A stretch of DNA of 64,000 nt from Ephemerocybe angulata (GCA_013368325.1 JAACJK010000001.1:1984001-2048000), one strand, 5' to 3'. Counted from the first letter of the stretch, positions 28,752 through 40,501 are shown. Numbers and translations: made by a program. Notes: generated by a model from the sequence alone, not told the origin.

Positions 28752-29662
28752 TTGAGAGCCTTCATCAAAGATGGCCTCTCCATGTTTCGCGTTGTTGATG
28801 CGGGAAAGAAAGCGTGAATGGGTAGTGATTCTGAAGCGGTGATCAGGGGTTTGCCCCTCTGCCGAGCGGGGTCGTCGGTCTGCAGGAAGATTTCAACCGG
28901 GTCGGGGATAATGAGTGACCCGTCGGGTATGCGTTCCACGCCGTCTGCTTGATACGCCTCTCCGAGGGGTAAATCCTCAGGTCCCAACTGCACAAAAGTT
29001 TCCACCATTGGTGTAGCCTCCATACTGTTTTCCGAACCGGTCTCCCCTAGGAATATGCCTAGCAACTCCTTTTCAGCCTCTTCCTCCGTCAAGCCTAAGT
29101 TCAAGTTGATCTCCATCAGTTCCTCTGATAACGCCGCTTGAAGTCTTCTCGCGGCGTCTCGTTCGGATTCTGACTTTGCCCCAGCCGGTCTCCTTTTCTT
29201 CATGATTTCTTGTGCCGCCGTGCGGGCAGCTGGAGACAGAGACAAGAGGTCCTGGATGGTTACAGGGTAAGTCATTTTAAAGACCTCGCTGATCACCTCC
29301 ACAACCCTTGCTTTGTCAATATTGCTAGTCCGCTTGGGCTGTACCCCTTTTTCTACCTGTCTAGGCAGCTTGGGATCAGGTCGCGCCCCAGGCGCTTCCT
29401 CCCTCCTTTTCGCCGGGACGGGCTGCATCCGTAGAGGGGGAACATCGACATAGGGGAACATCTTCGGCCTAGGCGGCGAGATGATTTCCAAGCTGTGTGG
29501 TTCCAGCCTCTGTTTTGTATTGTTTTTGGGTTTTCCTATTTTTCTGACTACCTCTTCTTCTTCTTCATCTTCGCTCTCTGTTTCTGTTTCTACTGAAGCT
29601 GCCCGGGGCTTACTTCGACTCGCTCGAGGAGGATTCGGGGGTCCCTTCCTCGAGCTCTTCAA
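28721..29662 (-). pseudogene. Gypsy gag-pol linker region
   Basis: 313 codons, charged and proline-rich, with a region predicted to be helical (VEVISEVFKMTYPVTIQDLL) and no enzymatic motif. It lies between gag and protease and overlaps the gag stop. The frame step relative to gag happens at a run of five T (minus GATTTTTGA, about 29661-29665): either a one-base loss in a T run or a -1 frameshift site. The first codon in this frame is TTG, so it was not a separate gene. Confidence 0.75.
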
Positions 29663-31055
29663 AAATCCCGTTCCTGGTTGGCTCGCGTGTTAATCGTGTA
29701 TTGCTCAATGGCACCAACCCGCTTGCCCAGATCTTGGACCGCTAAGAGAACATCACGAGCTGTGGGTTCAGGGGGAGGCAGCGCAGCTGGGGCCGGAGTC
29801 TCCTTTCCCATCGCAGACAAGATTTGGTTGGTCATGCCTGCGATAGTCTGGTGGAAGACTTCATGGGTCACCAACTCGTCATCCCACTCCTGTCCATAGG
29901 CGTCGTAATAAGGGGTGTGTTCTTCCTGATAATTGACCGATGCGCCTCCCGCCCAGGCCTGATCTACTCTTTGTTTCATAGTAGATCCGTCTGTGTGACG
30001 AGAGCGCACAAAGGTATTATTCACGTAGATAGGACCCCTCGGAATCTGTTGAGTAAACTTCCCGGCTGCCCTATCCTTTTCTATTTCTGCGCACTCGCCT
30101 ATGCCATGACCTGCCACCCCGCAGTAGAAGCACGAGAAGCTAGCACCAGGCGGCTTAGGATACATGCCTGGTTTCATCGCACCGTTTGCCCCTCCTGGAG
30201 GTGCATACAGCGGCTTCTGAGCTTGGACGTAGGTCTGACGAGCCGCTCCAGTTTCTAGGGCGCTTAGCTTGGCGCTTAATTTCTGAATTTCTGTTTTGAA
30301 AGTATCCATGCCTGCAAAGACATCCTGGAAATGAGAAGAGAAGTCTTCCTGCTTGACTTCAGCTTCACGAGCTACTGACATCTTGCCGCTAGGGCTCGAC
30401 CTCTTATACGTAGCTTGTGACTCTTCCTCGGCGAGAAGTCCAAATGGTCCATCTGCCGCAGCGTCAACCAGTTTAGTGGCATGTTCCATGACTTCCATGA
30501 TTCCCCAAGGATCTTCCAAGGTGCGACCATCGGCAACCCCTTTGGTCTCCAACCTTTCCCTTAACACTTCCCGGAAGCTGGGCTTCAGACATTCCAAGAA
30601 CCGCTTGACCAAGTCACAGTTCGACACCAGCGGCGGCACCTCTTCGATGAGCAGCTTCGCCTCTGCTTTGAACCCCAACATAAAGTCGTAATAGCCAGGC
30701 CGCTCATCTTTTCCAATGGGACGGACGATTAACGCAGCACAGAGCTTTTCAAGCCGTTCTATGGATCCTCCTTTATAGCGCACAGTCTTAGGTAGGGTAC
30801 TTTCCAGGGCCTTTCTCCAGTTTGCCCAACTAAAGGGAGCTTGTCCTCCCATCAGCTGTGCCCATTTTCTAGCAATATCCAAGTCTAGGTAGGCCAATGC
30901 TTGTTCTACCACTTCCTGGTCCTTGTCTAAGATCCCGGCCGCCTTGGCTGCCACTTCTACGCCGTTCAAGAACTTGATCGCGCTTGCGGGCGAAGCGGGA
31001 TCATAAGTAGGCCTGTTAGTGGAGAAGAGACTAGGCATCTTATCCTTCCTACTCC
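29659..31055 (-). pseudogene. Gypsy gag (main part)
   Basis: The 459-codon frame (first Met at 31038) encodes a helical capsid-type domain of the retrotransposon gag kind in the first ~200 residues and a zinc knuckle CFYC-GVAG-H-GIGE-C (CX2CX4HX4C) near residue 305. Upstream of 31055 the gene is broken by an inversion; the matching N-terminal coding sequence, ending SSNSGNA, sits on the plus strand at 31921-31957 and joins in frame as ...GNA|RSRKDKMPSLF. Gag packages the element RNA. It ends at a TGA in a T run, overlapping the next frame. Confidence 0.88.
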
Positions 31056-31562
31056 AGCATCCTCGGCATGCTGCGCCGCGTCCAACTTAGCGCGAAACCA
31101 AGCAACAACCGACTCAAGCCTCGCGACCGCACGACTCAGCACCCTAGAAAATTGAAGGAAAATCGTAGGCGGTGTGACTGTGACCAAGGGGGTCACACTA
31201 TAAAAGTAAAACCGCGTAGCACTTAGTTTCTCTAGCTTGTATACTTCAGATTTAATCTCTCTCTCTCAATCGTACTTTGTGTCTCTTTCATTGCGCCACG
31301 TCAGCTTTTGAGGATTCGTGAAACGGAAACTGGATGAGTCGAGTCATACTACTTCCTCAGTCTGCTTAGTTAAATAGACTTGCCTACGCCTCTCACGAGC
31401 GTAGTCTCTTCTTGGAGTTGGTTTTGTGTGGTGTGTAACCATCGAGAATTGTACCCTCCGGCCACGCCGCTCTCTTCCAACGAACTCGGCCTTTGTGTTT
31501 GTGTGGTTGGTTGGTTGCAAACGATTGTCATTGTTTGTGTCTTTTCTCCGCGCATCGCATCA
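31056..31562 (-). repeat. Gypsy 5' LTR, inverted piece
   Basis: 507 bp matching the reverse complement of 18211-18730, with about 13 bp less around the position equivalent to 18440. Confidence 0.9.
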
Positions 31563-31957
31563 AATTGGAGCCCACCGCGAGGGAGGTGAAGAATCAGTTT
31601 CACACCTCCTCTCCAACAAAGTAGAACAGGAAAAGGGGTTGCTTTGAGCAAAAGCAACAAAAACCAACACACCTACTTCAAGCGGGTCGAAACCCGTAGC
31701 TACTAGGCAAACTAGGAACTCTCAGTCAGCTGGTGCAGTCGACGTTAGACAGTATCCCAGCACGAGAAAAGTAAAGGCAGCAAAGAGTCGAAGAGCAGAC
31801 ACTCCAGACTCGACAGAACAGGAAACTTTCGAAGAGGCTCTTGAACAATTTGGGAGCCCGCTTACCAAATTATCTTCAGAATCGGAAATAGAATCGGAAC
31901 TCTTGTTACCAAAGAGAAAAATGGGTGATTCAGACAGTAGCAACTCGGGCAATGCCA
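31563..31957 (+). other. Gypsy leader with primer-binding site and gag 5' coding sequence
   Basis: Three bases after the LTR end, TGGAGCCCACCGCGAG (31566-31581) begins with TGG and could pair with a tRNA 3' end (tRNA ending GGTGGGCTCCA); this is the expected primer-binding site. From about 31648 a frame is open for over 100 codons, rich in Ser/Thr/Glu, with its only ATG at 31921 and ending at the inversion junction in phase with gag at 31055. Confidence 0.75.
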
Positions 31958-32644
31958 GCTCCGTTATTGATGACCCTATTTTCCTTTTATGGTGACGCGG
32001 GCTTATCCCTCTCGCGCTTGGACTCTCCGTTGTGGAGTTCCCTTGCATTTCAAGGGACTCACCCCTGTTATTCCTGTTTATCCTTTTCCGTTTGTTGTCG
32101 GACAGCCTGGGGCTGACGAGACTGCCTCGCGTGAAATGCGCAAGTCTGAAGCCGCCCAAGCCGAGATTCGGGTTTTACCGACGCGGTCGGGAAACTCCAA
32201 GTGCCGCGGGTGCCATTGCTCCTGCTGCCTGGTATCCCTGCGCTGCCTTGCCTTTCCTTGCTCTATTGAGCGGGGATCCTTTGTTTGAGAATCCAGACGG
32301 CCTGACTCGCTATCCGACTCGGCAGGTGTGGTACCCTTGGATGGCGAGGAGGGGTTGTTGTTGCTGGCGCCCTAAGTGTTTCGCTCGCACCAGGACTCTA
32401 AGACCTTTCGTACACGACTTGTCAAACCGCTCAGTTACCCTGAGGCGGTTTCAGTACTAATCCGTCTTACTAGTGATCACCAGTATCCCCTACTCAAGCG
32501 GCGTCTGAAGTGCTCCCTTTTGTCTCAACCCAGGTTCTGATCTTGGAGGCCGATGTAAGCGGTGTAGTACTTAGTGCTCGAGTCAGTGCTACGACCTTTG
32601 CACATACGACCGTAAAACCGCGAAAATAGTCCACAGTCATATCA
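31958..32644 (-). repeat. Gypsy 5' LTR, non-inverted piece
   Basis: Colinear with 18731-19417; differences are few. In element sense it starts with TGATATGAC. Confidence 0.92.
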
Positions 32645-32648
32645 ACGT
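32645..32648. repeat. Gypsy target duplication ACGT (5' side)
   Basis: Matches 18207-18210. Confidence 0.75.
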
Positions 32649-33529
32649 TTATGACCCAGGATCTAAAACTTGATTGATGACAGAGAGGAAATAGCCCCAT
32701 CCTGAGCTCATTCTTTTGCCGCTCATACCCATGGCCAACTACCATCTGACAGTAAAACAAGAGTAAAATATCGATTAAGCAAAAGGAACACAGCTAGTAA
32801 TGCAACAAGTAGTACAGGCAAGAATCAAGTCAAGTCTAACTTATCTATTATTCTAACCTCATATCAAATTTAAGCTTTATATGATGACTTTTTTGTGAAC
32901 CGAACCCAAGCGCTAAGCCTAATAATGAATGACCTTGATTGGCTGTAAGTTTGCTACAGTAGTAGAGCGAGGAAGGTAAGAACCCCCTTGGGAGCATTAA
33001 TAAGTATACTATTCTGGAGCTCTTTTTTATGAGTGTGCAAAGCACAAGGTAACACCCAAAAAAAAAAAAAATCATGAGGTTGTCAGACTCATGACTATTT
33101 ATTGCTCTTAGAACCTCGCTGCGCCTCCTCTCCCAGGTTGAGAGGATCTGGTCAAGCCTAGAGGTGCGGTCTCTTGCAAAACATGTGCAGAGCTGAAGGA
33201 TGTCTTTCTTATACTCCCGCCATTTGGCTTGAACCACATTGCTTAGTTGATGCTGGCTAGTATAATGCATGAACAGTTGATGTTTAGGCTCAGATAGTTT
33301 CATAATATTTTATGAAAATAGGGTAGTATGCCCTAGACTAGGCATACTAGCCATGGCTTCCATTGCATAGTTAGAAGTTGCACTAGGCAGGAGGTATAGT
33401 AATAGCACATTCACAGGTTTCAGATTGATTTCAAATTTCACTGCTGAATACTAGCATAGCAGTTGCGTACATAATCTATTAATAAGGTCATTGAGGTCCA
33501 ATTCAAATAGAAAGCTCTGGTTCTGGCAA
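32649..33529. other. intergenic with a short poly(A) run, nothing identified
   Basis: AT-rich sequence with a run of about 16 A at 33057-33072. The minus ORF at 32848-33303 has no recognisable motif and could be chance. Confidence 0.4.
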
Positions 33530-33730
33530 ACCATTCTGCCAGGGCCGTCTTCACTGCCCGATCTGTGGGGATACTCACTCCCAGAATGAGCATCGTCATC
33601 AGTGCAGCAGTTGCAAGGGCAATGCCAAAGCCAACCCTCCAGTTGTCCCTACCCCTCCAGGTGCAGATTGCCCTCATTCGTGGAAGTGCCTGGCCTGCCG
33701 CAAGGACGGACACAGAGCCTCTGACTGTAA

Positions 33731-34753
33731 GTGTCCCTTCTGGACCACTGCTTTGACTATGCCTGGGCTGTGGCCAAGTATTCTGAGGTACGTGCTCATC
33801 AACAGCGCAGCCGCACTAGCACTCACACCCTTAGCTCGACAGACAGCAAGATTAGGGTTTTGAGTTTCAATATCGCTAAGAACTATGCGTACTTAGATAT
33901 TATTCAGGATCGTCTGAAGGATGAATTCAATATTTTGTTTATCCAAGAACCCCCTTGGCAGACTATAAGACAAGCACCCTCCACGGTAAGCAAGGAGGGA
34001 GCCGACGTTATTGGAGCACCCCACCACCCCAACTGGCTGTGTATGGCAAGACTCCCTGAGCCTGGTTCAAGACCCCGTGTTCTGACCTATATTTCTAACA
34101 GGCTAGCGCACTGGCGCCCTGCCTACCGTCGAGACCTCCTTGATGACCGCGACATCATGATCGTGTCCCTGTTTGGGCGTGATCGGGTGCTGCACTTTAT
34201 GAACGTCTACTCAGATGACCATCACCGCACCATCAAGCTTCTTGCTGAGAAGGCCGACGACCTGCCTGCCCTATCCTACATGGGCGGCGACTTTAACTGT
34301 CACTCTAGGGAGTGGGACCCACGGGTCTTACACCACAGGCTGACAGCTATCCTCCTACTGGAGACAGCAGCCAGACTGGGCTTGGAACTGACCAAGTTCA
34401 CTAACCCGGGCCCGACATATGTGTCGCGCGCCGATCCCAATGTTCACTCAGTCATTGACTTGGTGTTTGTGCCTTGCTCCGAGGTGCTCGCATCACAGCC
34501 ATCACGGCTGGGTGATCCAGAGCTGATCCCATCAGGGTCACCTGATCCCATAACCAGGGGCCCATCAGACCATTATCCGGTGGCCTGTAGCATTGTGCAC
34601 CGCCAATCTCCCCCAGTGGCAAGGCGGCGCACCATCAAACCTGACAGCGATGAGGAGGCCGAGTTCGTCTCAGAGCTGGCAGGAGTTATTGGGGGCTTAA
34701 GCAGCACCCTGTTACCACTGCCGACGAGGTGGAGGACTTTGCGCAGGCAATAG
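33731..34753 (+). pseudogene. LINE-B ORF2 endonuclease domain (copy 1)
   Basis: APE-type endonuclease motifs FIQEPPW, GGDFNC, SVIDLVFV and PSDHYPV are all present (active centre intact by eye). The frame is lost at about 34695-34753 because one G is missing compared with the copies at 42375-44240 and 49908-53807. The ORF1 tail normally preceding it is partly present, with zinc knuckle CLACRKDGHRASDCKC. Confidence 0.85.
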
Positions 34754-35466
34754 CCGGCGCGTGCAACGAGGCATGGCTACGCCATTCCAAGGAATTCAAG
34801 GTGAAACCGCACTCGAAGGAGTGGTGGGATGCCGGATGTGACGCCGCATTGGCTGAATACAGGGCCGATCAGACCCTGGCCGGCTACAAGGCATTAAGAA
34901 CTGCTACCAAGGCAGCCAAGCGCAAGTTCTTTGATGCTCGCATCAAGGAGGTTGCAGAAACCAACAAGCGCCCCTGGGACCTCATGGCCTGGGTCAAGGA
35001 GCGCAAGAACCCGCCATGCGAGGCTATCCAGTTTAATGGGCAGCCTTGTCACGAGCTGAGCGACCTCTGGGATGCCCTGCACAGCACCTACAATGCCGCC
35101 TCTGACAGGGCGGTAGATGTATCTATCCTGAACGAGCTCCCTCAGGAGCCTGTCCGTGACTGGCGAGGGTTCTCGGTTCTTCAGCTCACCCAAGCAGTAC
35201 AAGCGTGCTCAGCACACTCCGCACCAGGGCCGGACCATGTTATGTGGAGGCACCTGAAGCGCATTCTGGCTCATCCCGATTGTGTGGAGGCCTTCGTTTC
35301 TTTGGCAGACAGCTGTATTCGTACAGGCCGGTGGCCAAAACATTTCAAAGAGTCGCTCTCTGTGGTTATTCCAAAACCCGGGAAGCCCTCCTACGATACA
35401 CCCAAGGCTTTCCGGCCGATCGTGCTTCTCAACACGATTTGGAAGCTCATTGAGAAGATGATCTGA
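34729..35466 (+). pseudogene. LINE-B ORF2 linker and RT N-terminus (copy 1)
   Basis: Continues the previous fragment after the lost base; encodes the linker helix region and first RT blocks (IPKPGKPSYDTPKAFRPIVLLN). It ends at TGA where the intact copies read TCA (ATGATCTCA), a C-to-G transversion. Confidence 0.85.
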
Positions 35467-35870
35467 AATAGGTTCCAGTTCGAGATGATCAAGTATGACT
35501 TGGTCGACCCGAACCAGACGGGTGGAGTGCGACAGCGCTCCACTGAAGACGCCGGCCTCGTCCTCACACACTTAGTGCGTACGGGCTGTGCATAGGGGCA
35601 GGACACGAGTGTGATCGCGTTTGATCTGGCTCAGTTCTTCCCCTCAATCAACCACCAGTTCCTTCTGGCGTGCAGAAGCTGGGTTTCCACCCCTCGGTGG
35701 TACCTTCTTCGAGTCCTACTTGGTAGGGAGGGAAACACGCTATGCGTGGAACAACTTCGTATCAGAACCGCTGCTGGCAGACGTGGGGGTGGGGCAAGGG
35801 TTGGCTCTCTCTCCTGTTCTGTCTGCAATAGTCATCGCTCCTATTATGAAGCTGTATCGGAGACTGGAAC

Positions 35871-37573
35871 ACAGCAAGTCAGAGCTCTTCCACTTCACTT
35901 GGAAGAGGACAGGCTTTAACCGGCCCCTCGACCTTGGATTTGCGCCCTTTACCGGGGCGACACCACTGCGACCGAAGACCTATTGGAGGTACCTCGGCTT
36001 CTTCTTTGACCGCAAGCTCACATTCACGGAGCACCTGCGGTTCTATACCACCAAGGCCCTCACAACCGTTATGGCAATGAGGATGCTGGGCAACTCGAAC
36101 CGGGGCCTTACTCCGAAACACAAGCGTACCCTATACTGTGCATGCGTGATGCCTATCGCGACGTACGGGCACAGGCTCTGGTACTTTGAGGGTGCTAAGA
36201 ACGTCGGTGTCCTTAAGCAACTCACATCCATGCAGCGTAAAGCAGCATGCTGGATCACCGGTGCCTTCCGCACCTCCCCCACCGGTGGGGTCGAGTCCCT
36301 GGCAGGACTCGCCCCCATTCGGCTTCACCTTCAGAAGCTGTCCAAAAGAGCGATCTTTAGGACAGCCACTCTGTCCGACACACACCCCCTGCGAGCGTTG
36401 CTGGGGGCTGAATTCAGGGGCACAGCCGTGCCCAATTACCGTGCTGCGATCTGGTTGCCGAGGCATGGGCGCCGGAGGACTGTTCGCGACACTATAACCC
36501 AAACCAGCGCCCAGCTGGGAGAACTCACAGAGGTATTTTCTCCATGTGCGGAAGAGAATGCCCCTGGATCTCGGCTTATGGACTTGTACTCGGAACGAGT
36601 GGAGTTCAATGTCTACGCGGGGAAGGGCTTGGAAGGCTTGGCTGTGCGCCGGGCTGAGCTCGACCTCTTGTATTGGCAAGCTTCGGATGAGCTGCACACC
36701 GCGTGCTTTGGGACGGACTGCTCCATCCCGAGGAACGAACGCCACCAGGCTGCCTCTGCGTACGTGATGACGCAAGGCGACCGGGACGACAAGACCTCTG
36801 CCCGATGGGTAGCAGGACGGGTTCTCTCTGCGGATGCAGAGCTCTTTGCAATCCAAGCGGCTGTTGCTTCTGCTGTTCAGCGGAACGACTGTCGCAAGAT
36901 TATCATCTTCACTGACCACATCGCCTCAGCGAAGCGGGCAGTGGACCCCTCTGTCCACTCTGGACAGGCTCACTCCCTTTCAGTCTGCAAGGCCCTCGCG
37001 GCATGGTTTGCCCTCTCCGTGGACCATTGCATTGAATTCGTTCAGGTCCCCTCCAAACTGGAGTGGGCCCTGCAGCACGACGCGCACCTGCATGCGCGTG
37101 GGTTGCCGGCGGTCCCTGTGGGGGCACGCCCAGCCACATCGCTTGACTATGTGCGCCGGAAGGTCACAGAGTCTGCTATCAGCTCCTGGCACACCCAGTT
37201 CCTCGCTGAGGGGTACAGGGGGAGCCAGTTCCTACAGCTCCACGCCCCTGACGGGTCAATCCTCCAGCCAGCGTACGCCAAGGGCGGCACTTGGCTTAAT
37301 TCTGTGGCTGACGATAATCACTTGTGCGCACGGGTGTGCAGGTGCATTCTCAACCACGCCCCAATCGGCGAGTATTACTCTCGGTTCAACATCCCGGAGG
37401 AACACTCCTGCACGTGCGGTGCGCCCACCCAGACACGCCGCCACCTCTTTGAAGGGTGCCCCGACCTTCCTGCCACCCAGCGGACTCCGAGATTGCTCAA
37501 GGAGCTTGTTGGCTACCTTGTCGCGAACCCGACCTCATTCGGATTCCGGCCTGCCTCCGAGGGGGTCGGATGA
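35871..37573 (+). pseudogene. LINE-B ORF2 C-terminal part (thumb, RNase H, zinc knuckle)
   Basis: Open to a TGA after ...PASEGVG. Contains the thumb region, RNase H (DAELFAIQAAVASA, IIIFTDHIASA) and the terminal CTCG...HLFEGC cluster. The RT catalytic block (LISYVDD) is absent from this fragment. The frame runs on from the host copy at 35621, which would give a 650-codon fusion without the active site. Confidence 0.85.
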
Positions 37574-38108
37574 CAGGCTTGGGCAGGCCTGGGCATGTCC
37601 AGGGTGTTCTCCAGTGCCAATCCTTAAGCGGGACGGGCAGGTGTGGGTGTGGGTGGGGCCCCCGTGCCGGGCTGACCTGGGGGGACGGTTGCTCACGCGA
37701 CCTCTTCCTGGGGCGGGCTGGTGCTGGGTCTGGGGAGCTGTGCAGTTAGTAGCTTCGGCGAAACCGGCGGCATCTTGGACTTGGCTTGGAGGGTTCCTGC
37801 GTGCATCTGTGCCTTGCTATTCCGGCGTTGGTGGTGCCAGCGGGTTCCAAAGGCGTGCTCGGGCTTCGCCCTCGCGGCCAATCGGCCTCTCCTTTCTGCC
37901 TACACATTGCACTCCATGACGTGCGGACTAGGCTTCGCTGGACCCCGATCGTCCCTCAGGGCCGACCGCGGTCTGTATCTCGCCCAGGGGCTGCGTTATG
38001 CCTTGTCTCTTTTCCCTCAAATGTCGATTACGCTGTAGTAGTTTACGACCGGTCTGCCTCTGCGCCCCGGAATATCAAATAGGATTTAAAAAAAAAAAAA
38101 AAAAAAAA
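35871..38108 (+). mobile_element. LINE-B insertion 2: 5'-truncated copy nested in copy 1
   Basis: Starts abruptly inside ORF2, just after the YVDD region (ACAGCAAGTC), and runs through RNase H, the 3' UTR and the A-tail (ends 38108). GACTGGAAC precedes it (35862-35870) and follows its poly(A) (38109-38117), consistent with a 9-bp target duplication in copy 1. Confidence 0.8.
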
Positions 38109-40501
38109 GACTGGAACGGGGCCTTGGCTCTGTTCTCATCTCCTATGTCGACGACGGGACTCTTATAGTCCAGTCTCCATCCATCGAGGAGAATTGCACC
38201 ATGCTGTTTCATGCATATGCCATCATCTTTGATCTAGTCAGGAAGGCAGGACTGGCGCTGGAACACAGCAAGTCAGAGCTCTTTAACTTCACTTGGAAGA
38301 GGACAGGCTTTAACCAGCCCCTCGACCTTGGATTTGCGCCCTTTACAGGGGCGACACCATTGCAACCGGAGACCTATTGGAGGTACCTCGGCTTCTTCTT
38401 TGACCGCAAGCTCACGTTCACGGAGCACCTGCGGTTCTATACCACCAAGGCCCTCACAACCGTTATGGCAATGAGGATGCTGGGCAACTCGAACCGGGGC
38501 CTTACTCCGAAACACAAGCGTACCCTATACCGTGCATGCGTGATGCCTATCGCGACGTACGGGCACAGGCTCTGGTACTTTGAGGGTGCTAAGAACGTCG
38601 GTGTCCTTAAGCAACTCACATCCATGCAGCGTAAAGCAGCATGCTGGATCACCGGTGCCTTCCGCACCTCCCCCACCGGTGGGGTCGAGTCCCTGGCAGG
38701 ACTCGCCCCCATTCGGCTTCACCTTCAGAAGCTGTCCAAAAGAGCGATCTTTAGGACAGCCACTCTGTCCGACACACACCCCCTGCGAGCGTTGCTGGGG
38801 GCTGAATTCAGGGGCACAGCCGTGCCCAATTACCGTGCTGCGATCTGGTTGCCGAGGCATGGGCGCCGGAGGACTGTTCGCGACACTATAACCCAAACCA
38901 GCGCCCAGCTGGGAGAACTCACAGAGGTATTTTCTCCATGTGCGGAAGAGAATTCCCCTGGATCTCGGCTTATGGACTTGTACTCGGAACGAGTGGAGTT
39001 CAATGTCTACGCGGGGAAGGGCTTGGAAGGCTTGGCTGTGCGCCGGGCTGAGCTCGACCTCTTGTATTGGCAAGCTTCGGATGAGCTGCACACCGCGTGC
39101 TTTGGGACGGACTGCTCCATCCCGAGGAACGAACGCCACCAGGCTGCCTCTGCGTACGTGATGACGCAAGGCGACCGGGACGACAAGACCTCTGCCCGAT
39201 GGGTAGCAGGACGGGTTCTCTCTGCGGATGCAGAGCTCTTTGCAATCCAAGCGGCTGTTGCTTCTGCTGTTCAGCGGAACGACTGTCGCAAGATTATCAT
39301 CTTCACTGACCACATCGCCTCAGCGAAGCGGGCAGTGGACCCCTCTGTCCACTCTGGACAGGCTCACTCCCTTTCAGTCTGCAAGGCCCTCGCGGCATGG
39401 TTTGCCCTCTCCGTGGACCATTGCATTGAATTCGTTCAGGTCCCCTCCAAACTGGAGTGGGCCCTGCAGCACGACGCGCACCTGCATGCGCGTGGGTTGC
39501 CGGCGGTCCCTGTGGGGGCACGCCCAGCCACATCGCTTGACTATGTGCGCCGGAAGGTCACAGAGTCTGCTATCAGCTCCTGGCACACCCAGTTCCTCGC
39601 TGAGGGGTACAGGGGGAGCCAGTTCCTACAGCTCCACGCCCCTGACGGGTCAATCCTCCAGCCAGCGTACGCCAAGGGCGGCACTTGGCTTAATTCTGTG
39701 GCTGACGATAATCACTTGTGCGCACGGGTGTGCAGGTGCATTCTCAACCACGCCCCAATCGGCGAGTATTACTCTCGGTTCAACATCCCGGAGGAACACT
39801 CCTGCACGTGCGGTGCGCCCACCCAGACACGCCGCCACCTCTTTGAAGGGTGCCCCGACCTTCCTGCCACCCAGCGGACTCCGAGATTGCTCAAGGAGCT
39901 TGTTGGCTACCTTGTCGCGAACCCGACCTCATTCGGATTCCGGCCTGCCTCCGAGGGGGTCGGATGACAGGCTTGGGCAGGCCTGGGCATGTCCAGGGTG
40001 TTCTCCAGTGCCAATCCTTAAGCGGGACGGGCAGGTGTGGGTGTGGGTGGGGCCCCCGTGCCGGGCTGACCTGGGGGGACGGTTGCTCACGCGACCTCTT
40101 CCTGGGGCGGGCTGGTGCTGGGTCTGGGGAGCTGTGCAGTTAGTAGCTTCGGCGAAACCGGCGGCATCTTGGACTTGGCTTGGAGGGTTCCTGCGTGCAT
40201 CTGTGCCTTGCTATTCCGGCGTTGGTGGTGCCAGCGGGTTCCAAAGGCGTGCTCGGGCTTCGCCCTCGCGGCCAATCGGCCTCTCCTTTCTGCCTACACA
40301 TTGCACTCCATGACGTGCGGACTAGGCTTCGCTGGACCCCGATCGTCCCTCAGGGCCGACCGCGGTCTGTATCTCGCCCAGGGGCTGCGTTATGCCTTGT
40401 CTCTTTTCCCTCAAATGTCGATTACGCTGTAGTAGTTTACGACCGGTCTGCCTCTGCGCCCCGGAATATCAAATAGGATTTAAAAAAAAAAAAAAAAAAA
40501 A
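38109..40501 (+). mobile_element. LINE-B tandem unit 1
   Basis: 2393 bp from GACTGGAACGGGG through LISYVDD, RNase H and 3' UTR to a poly(A) of about 20. It shares diagnostic differences (for example TTTAACTTC and CAGCCCCTCG) with the next unit rather than with 35871-38108. The ORF from 38201 to 39967 covers ORF2 downstream of the active site. Confidence 0.88.
38201..39967 (+). pseudogene. LINE-B ORF2 C-terminal fragment (tandem unit 1)
   Basis: 588 codons identical or nearly identical to the C-terminal part of intact ORF2: thumb, RNase H and terminal Cys/His cluster. It lacks the endonuclease and most of the RT; the YVDD motif is encoded just upstream (38146-38157) in the same unit. Confidence 0.85.

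Larger units (their letters stand above)
31056..31957. other. 902-bp inversion spanning 5' LTR and gag start
   Basis: Within this block the order and strand of two pieces are reversed relative to the rest of the element: LTR bases equivalent to 18211-18730 (31056-31562) and the leader plus gag N-terminus (31563-31957). Re-inverting the block in thought restores both a full LTR (joined to 31958-32644) and an uninterrupted gag. Confidence 0.88.
18211..32644 (-). mobile_element. 14.4-kb Gypsy-type LTR retrotransposon with antisense accessory genes
   Basis: Read on the minus strand: 5' LTR (split by an inversion), leader and gag, protease, RT-RNase H, integrase (ending 24617), then 4.5 kb of oppositely oriented genes, a polypurine tract and the 3' LTR (18211-19417). 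The domain order PR-RT-RH-IN is that of Ty3/Gypsy. LTRs end in TG...CA and the flanks share ACGT. The copy is degenerate (frameshifts, TGA codons, integrase Asp-to-Asn). It is much larger than a standard Gypsy element of 5-7 kb because of the accessory region and 1.2-kb LTRs. Confidence 0.92.
33530..35870 (+). mobile_element. LINE-B copy 1: 5'-truncated host copy, left part
   Basis: Colinear with the intact LINE-B (47492-54343), beginning inside the ORF1 zinc-knuckle region and running through the endonuclease and RT fingers. Coding is broken by a one-base loss in a G run near 34695, TGA at 35464-35466, TAG at 35593-35595, and small losses around 35670-35705. It ends at GACTGGAAC (35862-35870), where sequence jumps to a later part of ORF2. 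Upstream of about 33704 the copy is clearly more diverged from LINE-B than downstream, suggesting gene conversion or recombination there. Confidence 0.85.

Noticed and set aside
33057..33072. A-tail of another LINE insertion
   Set aside because: A run of A without LINE 3' UTR sequence before it and without a target duplication.
36834..37919. 361-codon plus-strand ORF overlapping ORF2 RNase H
   Set aside because: Ser/Pro/Arg-rich shadow in a second frame of GC-rich ORF2; it is repeated wherever that DNA is repeated.
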